NCBI GenBank assembly: GCA_017623335.1
Contig: JAGAPI010000054.1
Span: 1 to 5,666, forward strand
Source of the DNA: Prevotella sp.
GTDB lineage: Bacteria > Bacteroidota > Bacteroidia > Bacteroidales > Bacteroidaceae
DNA length: 5,666 bases
Direction: 5' to 3'
Shown here: positions 1-5,666 of the stretch, in pieces
How positions within the stretch are numbered: position 1 is the first letter of the stretch
How the letters are laid out: each line of letters starts with the position of its first letter
Translations under genes and position numbers: made by a program
The notes under the pieces: model-generated
Told to the model about the DNA's origin: nothing
The model's database searches: none
What the model saw: the letters and a program-made list of their open reading frames with translations, nothing else

Positions 1-850
1 CGCCGACGCCGACATGCAGCAGGCGATAAAGGTGGACGACGCCAACGACGACATTTACTACACCTACGCCCGCATGATCTACTCGCACAACGTGTATGAA
101 AAGCCGGAGAACCTCTACGCCCCATGGTCGCTCGACAAGGCGGAGCAGGCTATAAACACAGCCAACGGGAAGAACCCGCAGCCAATATACTCGGCACTGA
201 AGGCGCAGATAAAGTTTGCGCAGAAAAAATACGAAGATGCCTTCGACATATACACGCAGCTGACAAAGAGCGGCAGCGGCAGCGCCACCGCCGACAATTT
301 TTACGGGGCGGCAATGTGCAAGGCACAAATGGGCGACAGCATAGCAATGCTGGCACTGCTCGACAGCACAGTGGCAACATTTTCCGAGCCCTACATACGC
401 GATGCCGCACCCTACATACTGGCGCGCGCCGAGGCACGCATGGCGCAGGGCAAGATGCGCGAGGCTGTGCTGGACCTGAACAACTACGAGAAACTGATGC
501 CGCAGGTGAACGACCATTTCTACTACATACGCTTCGACGCCGAGCGCCAGTGCCGCCTGTTCCAGCAGGCTCTCAACGACATACGTCAGGCTATAAGCAA
601 GAACGACCGCAACCCGCTCTACTACTCCGAGAAGGCTTCGCTCGAAATACGCGTGAAGCTCTACGCCGACGCCATCGCCACGGCGCAGGAACTGATAGCG
701 CTCGCTCCCGACAGCAGCGACGGATACCTGTTTCTCGGTCTCGCGCAATGCCTCAGCGGGAACAAGGCTGAGGGCAGGAAAAACCTTGAGAAAGCCAAGC
801 AGATGGGCGACACCCAAGCACAAGGGTTAATTGACAAGTATGCAAAATAA
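1..850 (+). CDS. Tetratricopeptide-repeat (TPR) protein, 3' part only
   Basis: The frame is open from position 2 with no stop before it, so the Met codon at 14 is probably internal and the true start lies left of the window. The visible 282 residues are almost all helix-forming TPR-like units. Counting from Met at 14, the clearest units are near residues 56-88, 132-165, 168-200, 202-235 and 236-268, with typical pairs such as LYADAIATAQELIALAPDSS followed by GYLFLGLAQCLSGNKAEG. TPR arrays are protein-interaction scaffolds; no enzymatic domain or membrane segment is visible in this part, and the specific partner is unknown. The end, LIDKYAK, looks like a natural C-terminus. Isoleucine codons are strikingly biased: 13 of 17 are ATA. 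The gene converges on the pectinase genes and is separated from them by a hairpin, so it is probably not part of that operon. A TPR reading is confident; the biological role is not known. Confidence 0.85.
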   Translation, partial: ADADMQQAIKVDDANDDIYYTYARMIYSHNVYEKPENLYAPWSLDKAEQAINTANGKNPQPIYSALKAQIKFAQKKYEDAFDIYTQLTKSGSGSATADNFYGAAMCKAQMGDSIAMLALLDSTVATFSEPYIRDAAPYILARAEARMAQGKMREAVLDLNNYEKLMPQVNDHFYYIRFDAERQCRLFQQALNDIRQAISKNDRNPLYYSEKASLEIRVKLYADAIATAQELIALAPDSSDGYLFLGLAQCLSGNKAEGRKNLEKAKQMGDTQAQGLIDKYAK

Positions 851-895
851 ATGCTCAAATAAAATTTTTTATAGGCTAACTTTTAAGATTAAACA

Positions 896-926
896 GAACA
901 CCCTGCCTTTTAGAGGCAGGGTGTTC
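896..926. terminator. Probable bidirectional terminator between convergent genes
   Basis: A perfect inverted repeat has a 12-bp core stem (GAACACCCTGCC at 896-907 against GGCAGGGTGTTC at 915-926), extendable by one T-A pair to 13 bp with a 5-base loop. It lies 45 bp after the TPR stop and 30 bp after the pectate lyase stop on the other strand, the position expected for a shared terminator. On the minus strand the hairpin is followed by a T-rich stretch (TGTTTAATCTT). On the plus strand the following bases (ATATTACAGG) are not a good T tract, so it may work better for the minus-strand operon. Confidence 0.8.
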
Positions 927-956
927 ATATTACAGGAGTAATTTATTCCACAGAAA

Positions 957-2747
957 TTACTTTATCACCTTGTCTGTGCTAATCTTTCCGTTTGAGTACG
1001 TTATCTTGCGGATATTTATTCCCTTAACCGGCTCGGACAGCTTGCTTCCGTCGAGCGAGAAATATTCAACTCTCTGTATTACAGAAGTCGGAGTACTGAT
1101 TTCTCCTATCCCTGTTGGTGTCTTGTATGCAGGATAATATTCATCTACAGCAGTAATGGCATCGGCATTCTGCGCCTTTACGATATGCTCCACAATCGAG
1201 TTTGCGTAAACCTCGATGTTGGTGTACCATCCCTTTGTGTCAACAGTGGTTTGCACTGCATCGCTTGCATCATTTGGATTAAGGCCGTTTGCCGTCTCCC
1301 ATTCATCTGGAATACCGTCGCCGTCGGTGTCAAAGCCCGCGGGGCGGGTTTCATTTTTAAGCTCTGGATAGCTTGCAGTCTTGGGATTCGCCTCTTTTGT
1401 CGGGTCATTAATCCAGTCAAGGATACCTTTTGTATTTGATTTTGCATACGTCTTGCCGTCTTTGTCAACATACGCAACATCGCCGTTGAATGTCGTGGTG
1501 CCAGTAGCAGCCTCTTCGGCATAACGGGCATCAGCTGCATCACGCCACAGACTTGCTCCGCAGTAATCAAGAATCTTTTCGTATGCTGTTTGGGCAGAAT
1601 GGGTTGTCACCTCTCCTGCCTCAATCGGATTGTCGAGCTTCAGTTTCACGCAGTCAGTGCCATTAATGTTTACATATTCCACATTGCTACCATAGTAATG
1701 CTTGGCATCCTTAATATATCGCTCACCGTCCTTCTGCACACCAGAATCATATATTACACCCTTCCAGTCGTAGTTCTCTGGATTGGACGCCGCTGTAACA
1801 TAATTGCCGCTTATATAATATCGGCTTGCATAATCGGGAAAAGGATTATCGCCGCCATTTGTGGCATCTGAGAATGAAACCTGAGTTACACGTGTCCTGT
1901 TTTTTGTCCCAGGACCAGCCTTATAGTAGTTGTTTATCATGTTGATATATCCGCCACCTGGACCTCCGTAACATCCGTTGCCATTTCCCCAGTTGTAAAT
2001 CACGCAATTGCGGAAATCAACCAGCTCAGCCTGTATGGAATTCTCATATTTCGTCTTGTCATAACCGTTCCAATTATAGCGCGCACCATTAAATCGCGGA
2101 GCCCGGTTCTGCACATGAGAAATATAGTTGTGGTGGAAAGATGCGCCCTTGCCCCCCCAGATACCTCCATAGCTGTGAGCACCCTTTGAATGTCCTGGAT
2201 TTGCAAGTCCCTCAGTAACATTACACCACTGCATTGTGAAGTTCACGTTGTCATAGAACGATGCCACCTCGTCGATGCTCCACGAAAAAGAGCAGTGATC
2301 GAGGATTATGTTTTTATGCTCGCGTCCCCATGTTGCATCAGCACCATCGTTCACATTCTTGACTTGAGAGCGGCGAAAACGAATAAATCGACAAATGACA
2401 TTATCACAACCTGTAAATTTTACAGTGTAATAACGCAAGGTAATACCTTCACCCGGTGCCGTCTGACCAGCAATAGTTGTATTACTTGTAATGTTCAAAT
2501 CACTTCTCAAATCGATGTATCCACTCACGTCAAACACAATAATTTTCTTCCCCGACTGCGACAAAGCCCATCTGAGCGACCCCGTGCCACTGTCATTAAG
2601 ATTTGTTACATGTATCACTTTTCCGCCGCGGCCTCCCGTTGTTGTGTAGCGTGCAAAACCTTCAGCTCCGGGAAAAGCCGGAGTCTGTGCAACAGCCGCT
2701 ACACAAAGTGCAGCGGCTGAAATCAATATACCAATTCTTTTCTTCAT
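957..2747 (-). CDS. Secreted pectate lyase, polysaccharide lyase family 1 (PL1)
   Basis: This 596-residue protein should cleave alpha-1,4-polygalacturonan (pectate) by calcium-dependent beta-elimination, giving oligosaccharides with 4,5-unsaturated ends. A signal peptide is clear (MKKR, hydrophobic run to residue 20, likely cut AVA|QTP). The mature start AFPGAEGFARYTTTGGRGG is typical of Bacteroidetes PL1 enzymes. The parallel beta-helix motifs follow: ILDHCSFSWSIDE (148-160), HSKGAHSYGG (186-195) and HHNYISHVQNRAPRFNG (205-221). Arg215 is the likely catalytic Arg; Asp137, Asp150 and Asp159 are candidate calcium ligands and Lys188 a candidate substrate-binding residue, all by hand comparison. 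The second Arg of the Bacillus-type RAPRVR motif is Asn220 here. Residues 473-484 (DTDGDGIPDEWE) form a thrombospondin-type-3-like calcium motif. The last ~40 residues (VEYFSLDG...PVKGINI...KVIK) resemble a type IX secretion sorting tail. The start is the only ATG fitting the signal peptide; the leader is AT-rich without a Shine-Dalgarno site. It is last in the operon. Sampled stretches are more AT-rich than its neighbours. Confidence 0.93.
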   Translation of the reverse strand: MKKRIGILISAAALCVAAVAQTPAFPGAEGFARYTTTGGRGGKVIHVTNLNDSGTGSLRWALSQSGKKIIVFDVSGYIDLRSDLNITSNTTIAGQTAPGEGITLRYYTVKFTGCDNVICRFIRFRRSQVKNVNDGADATWGREHKNIILDHCSFSWSIDEVASFYDNVNFTMQWCNVTEGLANPGHSKGAHSYGGIWGGKGASFHHNYISHVQNRAPRFNGARYNWNGYDKTKYENSIQAELVDFRNCVIYNWGNGNGCYGGPGGGYINMINNYYKAGPGTKNRTRVTQVSFSDATNGGDNPFPDYASRYYISGNYVTAASNPENYDWKGVIYDSGVQKDGERYIKDAKHYYGSNVEYVNINGTDCVKLKLDNPIEAGEVTTHSAQTAYEKILDYCGASLWRDAADARYAEEAATGTTTFNGDVAYVDKDGKTYAKSNTKGILDWINDPTKEANPKTASYPELKNETRPAGFDTDGDGIPDEWETANGLNPNDASDAVQTTVDTKGWYTNIEVYANSIVEHIVKAQNADAITAVDEYYPAYKTPTGIGEISTPTSVIQRVEYFSLDGSKLSEPVKGINIRKITYSNGKISTDKVIK

Positions 2748-2825
2748 TTTTATTTAGTGCATAAACATTTCATTGCAAAAAATGATTCTTCATTTCGAGG
2801 GCAACGAGATTTTTCACTCTTCATT
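2748..2825 (-). other. 78-bp intergenic spacer with weak hairpin, no clear promoter
   Basis: The spacer between the GH28-GH105 gene and the pectate lyase gene is AT-rich. It holds a 6-bp inverted repeat (AAATGA at 2780-2785, TCATTT at 2790-2795, loop TTCT) followed on the minus strand by a short T run. This could be a weak attenuator or transcript-end stabiliser but is too AT-rich to be a convincing terminator. On the minus strand a TTTG lies upstream of TAAATAAA, but the latter does not match the Bacteroidetes -7 box (TAnnTTTG) and is almost on the start codon, so I do not call a promoter. The ATAAAA directly before the pectate lyase ATG fits the AT-rich leaders of this phylum. Confidence 0.35.
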
Positions 2826-5444
2826 TTAATACTCGCTATCAGTGTTCCAACCCATCTGCTCCATTTCGAGCGAAGCCCAGATGAATGGACCTACACCCTT
2901 GGCATCGTTGGCACGCACAGGCTCACTGATGTAATATTCAAACGAACCGTCGCGGCGCTTGTTCTCCTTCACCTTCGGAGCAGCCTTCAGTACCTTCTTG
3001 CTCACGCCGGGGCCAAGTCCTGCCACCTCGCAGCACTTTGTGAGCGAAATGGTCTTGTCGTTGTTCACCTCAATGAAGTTGTTGATTATGCCCTTGTATG
3101 CCTTGATTCCTGCCTGACGGTATTCGTCGCCCACATATCCCTTACGGGCAGCCTTGAGCAGCGAGTAGGCAAACATAGAAGAACAGGTTGCCTCCAAATA
3201 ATTGCCCTCACGTCCGGGAGCGTCCATCACCTGATACCACAGTCCAGTCTTCTTGTCCTGCCACTTGATGATGGCGTCGAAATCCTTCTTCACCAGCTCA
3301 ATCACCTCAGCGCGACGGCTGTAATTCTCGGGCAGTGCGTCGAGCAGCTCAATGAGAGCCATTGTGTACCAGCCCTGTGCGCGTCCCCAGCAGTGCTGCG
3401 ACAAACCGGTGGTTTTGTCCGACCAGAACATCTCGCAACGCTCGTCCCATGCATGGCGGTTGAGTCCAGTCTTGGGGTCAAGGGTGCGCTCGTAGGTCTT
3501 CTTTATCTGGTCTACTGCATCGTTGTAGATTTTCTGCGACTGCTTGTCGTTGAGGAACATATTGGCTGTAAGAGCGTGGAACGGCAGTCCCATGAAGATA
3601 CCGTCGAGCCACACCTGATAAGAGTATATCGCCTTGTGCCAGTAAACTCCCTCCTTGGTGCGCGGCTGTTTCTTGAGCTGCAGCATGAGCATTTCGATGG
3701 CAGCCTTGTTCTTTGCCTCAGGATAAAGCTCATACATACGTGCCACGAAGTGACCGGTGCGAATCTGGTCGAGGTTGTAATCCTCAATCTTATATCCGTC
3801 GATGTTGCCTTCGGCATCAATCATCTTGTCGGTGTATGCCTGACAATACTTCTTGATGGCATCGCCGCCGTGGGCAAGATAGGTGTCAAGCATCGACTCC
3901 AGCTCAATGCCCATCACATAGCTCCATTTCGGCTTCTTGGCAAAGTCGAGCATATATGGCTGCGGCACGCGCTGCATCTCGCTGTAGGTCATCCACTCGC
4001 TGTAGTTCTTATAAGGCTTTTCAAGCATCACCAGCTTGCCGTTGATGATAAGGTTCTCAAAGTCCAGTCCGTGACTCTTGCCTGTACGCAGCACAGGATC
4101 TGCCTGCACACCGTTGAAGCGGCAGTTTCTGATGTGAATGTCGTAGATGTTGCTCACGTCGTTAAGACCGTTGAGCTGTACGCCGTACTTTGACTTCTCG
4201 CAGGTAACGTTCTCCATCCACACATTGCGCACGATAGGATTGTGACCGCGCTCGGCAACTTCCTTGGGCCAGTAGTCGAGGTTGATGCGGAGCACAGACT
4301 CCTTGCATACACCCACCACGACATTGCGCATAAACACGTTTTCGGTGATGCCGCCGCGGCATGAGTTGGTCTTGATGCGCAGTATGCGGTCAAGGTTTGG
4401 AGAGTCCATCCTGCAGTTTTCTACAAACACGTTCTGGCATCCTGCCGAAATCTCACTGCCGATAACCACACCGCCGTGACCGTCCTTCATCTCGCAGCCA
4501 CGCACAATGAAATTCTTGCTCGCACGTCCGTCGCGTCTGCCGTCGCCGTTGCGTCCGCTCTTTATGGCGATACAGTCGTCACCGGTGTCAAACAGACAGT
4601 TCTCAATCAGCACGTCCTCACATGACTCAGGGTCGCAGCCGTCACCGTTAGGACCGTCGTTGTGTACCTTCACGCCGCGCACGGTTATGTTCTTCGAGAA
4701 CAGCGGATGCATCACCCAGAACGGCGAGTTGAGCAGAGTCACTCCCTCTATAAGGATGTTCTCTGAGTTCACGAGATTTACAAGCTGTGGGCGAAGTCCC
4801 TTGCCCATGCCGAATATACGCTTTGCAACGGGAACATTATCCTCACACATCTTCTGCAGACGGTCGCGTGGTCCCATTGTCTGTCCCGGTTCTGGATATT
4901 TGCTGTTTTCCTTTGTCTTGTCCTTGTCGTAGCCAAACGCCGGCACGGCAGTCCACTGCCAGAAAGTGTCGTTGCTTCCATTGCCGTCGATGGTTCCCTC
5001 ACCCGTGATACCGATGTTCTTCGCACCGTTTGAGTAGATGCACGGCGAATAGTTGTAGCAGTCGAGTCCTTCCCAACGTGTATACACCAATGGATAAAGC
5101 TCGGGCTGGAAGGCAAATTTTATCACCGCTCCCTTTTCCACCACAAGGTTCACATTGCTTTTCAGCGTTATGGCACCGGTCATGAATGTTCCTGCGGGCA
5201 CCACCACCTTGCCGCCGCCCTTCTTCGAGCAGAGTTCGATTGCCCTGTTGATGGCTTTCTGGTTCTTTGCAGCCGAAGCCTTCGGCGATGCGCCATACTT
5301 TGTAATGTTAAAAGTTGCATCGGGGAATGTAGGTGCCACGATGCGGCTCTCTATTTGCTTATACAGCTGATTGTCCCATCCCTCGGCAAACATTGCCAAT
5401 GGCATCATCAATAGTGCTGCAAGCAGAATCTGTATTTTCTTCAT
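2826..5444 (-). CDS. Two-module pectinase: GH28 polygalacturonase fused to GH105 unsaturated uronyl hydrolase
   Basis: This is an 872-residue exported enzyme. The signal peptide (MKKIQILLAALLMMPLAMFA, likely cut after Ala20) has no lipobox Cys, so a soluble periplasmic or secreted protein is expected. Residues ~40-470 are a GH28 parallel beta-helix with the four family motifs: NGDGCD (266-271; candidate catalytic Asp268), GDD (288-290; Asp289 and Asp290), GHGG (322-325) and RIKT (356-359). GH28 enzymes hydrolyse alpha-1,4-galacturonosyl or rhamnogalacturonan linkages by inversion. Residues ~505-868 are a GH105 (alpha/alpha)6 barrel with LDQIRTGHF (558-566, Asp559), VWLDGIFMG (611-619, Asp614 matching the proposed acid/base Asp of YteR-type enzymes), LNRHAWDE (661-668), WGRAQGWY (686-693) and EATCSSMFAYSLLKA (751-765). 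GH105 removes 4,5-unsaturated uronic acid from lyase products. Both modules look full length and catalytically intact. The protein has 21 Cys, 15 of them in the GH28 half. It lies 35 bp after a GH28 paralogue and 78 bp before the PL1 gene. The exact substrate, homogalacturonan or rhamnogalacturonan I, cannot be decided from sequence alone. Confidence 0.93.
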   Translation of the reverse strand: MKKIQILLAALLMMPLAMFAEGWDNQLYKQIESRIVAPTFPDATFNITKYGASPKASAAKNQKAINRAIELCSKKGGGKVVVPAGTFMTGAITLKSNVNLVVEKGAVIKFAFQPELYPLVYTRWEGLDCYNYSPCIYSNGAKNIGITGEGTIDGNGSNDTFWQWTAVPAFGYDKDKTKENSKYPEPGQTMGPRDRLQKMCEDNVPVAKRIFGMGKGLRPQLVNLVNSENILIEGVTLLNSPFWVMHPLFSKNITVRGVKVHNDGPNGDGCDPESCEDVLIENCLFDTGDDCIAIKSGRNGDGRRDGRASKNFIVRGCEMKDGHGGVVIGSEISAGCQNVFVENCRMDSPNLDRILRIKTNSCRGGITENVFMRNVVVGVCKESVLRINLDYWPKEVAERGHNPIVRNVWMENVTCEKSKYGVQLNGLNDVSNIYDIHIRNCRFNGVQADPVLRTGKSHGLDFENLIINGKLVMLEKPYKNYSEWMTYSEMQRVPQPYMLDFAKKPKWSYVMGIELESMLDTYLAHGGDAIKKYCQAYTDKMIDAEGNIDGYKIEDYNLDQIRTGHFVARMYELYPEAKNKAAIEMLMLQLKKQPRTKEGVYWHKAIYSYQVWLDGIFMGLPFHALTANMFLNDKQSQKIYNDAVDQIKKTYERTLDPKTGLNRHAWDERCEMFWSDKTTGLSQHCWGRAQGWYTMALIELLDALPENYSRRAEVIELVKKDFDAIIKWQDKKTGLWYQVMDAPGREGNYLEATCSSMFAYSLLKAARKGYVGDEYRQAGIKAYKGIINNFIEVNNDKTISLTKCCEVAGLGPGVSKKVLKAAPKVKENKRRDGSFEYYISEPVRANDAKGVGPFIWASLEMEQMGWNTDSEY

Positions 5445-5479
5445 ATATGTCTTTTATATATTTAAATGTAATGTGTAGA
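5445..5479 (-). other. 35-bp AT-rich intra-operon spacer / translation start region
   Basis: Only 35 bp separate the stop of the upstream GH28 gene from the ATG of the GH28-GH105 gene. The minus strand reads as very AT-rich sequence, including TTTAAATATATAAAAGAC just before the start, with no Shine-Dalgarno match. This is the usual Bacteroidetes initiation context and supports the chosen start at 5444. There is no room for a separate -33/-7 promoter inside the gap, so co-transcription is likely. Confidence 0.55.
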
Positions 5480-5666
5480 TTACTTCCAGTTGGTCGTTAT
5501 GTTCTCAAAATAGATGTCGTGGCTCTTGCCCGTTGCCTTTATCGGGTCAGCCTTGAGTCCGTTAAAGGTGCAGTTCTTCACGTGAACGTTGTACACACGG
5601 TCCTCCTCGTCAAGTCCGTTGATGAGCACGGCGTGCTTCGACTTCTGACAGTGTACGTTCTCCATA
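5480..5666 (-). CDS. GH28 polygalacturonase family protein, C-terminal end only
   Basis: The last 61 codons of a gene that continues past the right edge are visible; the Met at 5665 is internal, matching the WMENV rung of GH28 proteins rather than a start. The peptide runs MENVHCQKSKHAVLINGL ... YNVHVKNCTFNGLKADP ... TGKSHDIYFENITTNWK. It aligns without gaps to residues 410-470 of the GH28 module of the downstream gene, with 32 of 61 positions identical by my hand alignment, including KSK, NGL, NC.FNG, ADP, TGKSH and FEN. The catalytic residues lie outside the window, so activity cannot be judged. The protein stops at the point where the neighbour continues into its GH105 module, so it is a stand-alone GH28 at this end. 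It is probably co-transcribed with the two pectinase genes that follow. Confidence 0.88.
   Translation of the reverse strand, partial: MENVHCQKSKHAVLINGLDEEDRVYNVHVKNCTFNGLKADPIKATGKSHDIYFENITTNWK

Noticed and set aside
124..771. A 215-codon plus-strand frame inside the TPR gene, rich in Arg and Gln.
   Set aside because: It is an out-of-frame product of GC-rich codons; the overlapping frame has clear TPR periodicity and a natural C-terminus followed by a terminator.
2748..2776. A possible Bacteroidetes promoter (TTTG followed about 19 bases later by TAAATAAA) ahead of the pectate lyase gene.
   Set aside because: The second box lacks the TTTG half of TAnnTTTG and lies against the start codon, leaving no space for a transcription start and leader.
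2757..4193. A 478-codon open frame on the plus strand, antisense to the GH105 half, beginning just outside the PL1 start.
   Set aside because: It is codon-aligned with the sense gene, so its stops could come only from sense TTA, CTA or TCA codons, which this gene avoids; it ends at a sense TCA (Ser). The translation shows no known domain, whereas the sense strand has clear GH105 motifs.
4507..4932. A 141-codon plus-strand open frame and several shorter frames opposite the GH28 module.
   Set aside because: They overlap well-supported GH28 motif sequence on the minus strand, have odd composition, and show no recognisable domain or start context.
5663..5665. The ATG at the right edge as a start of a small 61-residue protein.
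   Set aside because: The peptide begins in the middle of a GH28 beta-helix rung and aligns with internal residues 410-470 of the neighbouring enzyme, so it is the tail of a gene cut by the window edge.
1..5666. CRISPR arrays, tRNA or rRNA genes, insertion sequences, attachment sites.
   Set aside because: I saw no regularly spaced direct repeats, transposase coding sequence, terminal inverted repeats or RNA-gene signatures, and nearly all of the window is occupied by protein-coding genes.

Overview
The window looks like a piece of a Bacteroidales genome, most likely Prevotella or a close relative. The evidence is pectin enzymes of the Bacteroidetes type, AT-rich start regions without Shine-Dalgarno sequences, and a secreted enzyme ending in the kind of C-terminal tail common in Prevotella exported proteins. 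The genus is inferred; no rRNA or other taxonomic marker is present.

Layout: positions 1-850 (+) hold the 3' end of a gene for a tetratricopeptide-repeat (TPR) protein that begins outside the window. A 106-bp convergent spacer follows, with a strong perfect hairpin at 896-926 that probably terminates transcription from both sides. Everything from 957 to the right edge lies on the minus strand and forms a pectin-degradation gene run. In transcription order (right to left) it holds the 3' end of a GH28 polygalacturonase (5480-5666), a two-module GH28-GH105 enzyme of 872 residues (2826-5444) and a PL1 pectate lyase of 596 residues (957-2747). Gaps of 35 and 78 bp and the lack of a recognisable internal promoter suggest one operon, probably the distal end of a pectin polysaccharide utilisation locus (PUL). 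No SusC/SusD pair, regulator or esterase lies in the window.

How the genes fit together (inference from family knowledge): PL1 cuts polygalacturonan by beta-elimination and leaves 4,5-unsaturated uronic acid at new non-reducing ends. GH105 enzymes remove such unsaturated uronyl caps by hydration and hydrolysis. GH28 enzymes hydrolyse galacturonosyl linkages. The fused protein could thus uncap and shorten the oligosaccharides that PL1 makes. The most noteworthy observations are the GH28-GH105 fusion next to a free-standing GH28 paralogue, and the fact that only the PL1 enzyme carries a putative surface-sorting tail. I see no wholly new system here; this is a recognisable carbohydrate-degradation locus with an interesting domain architecture.
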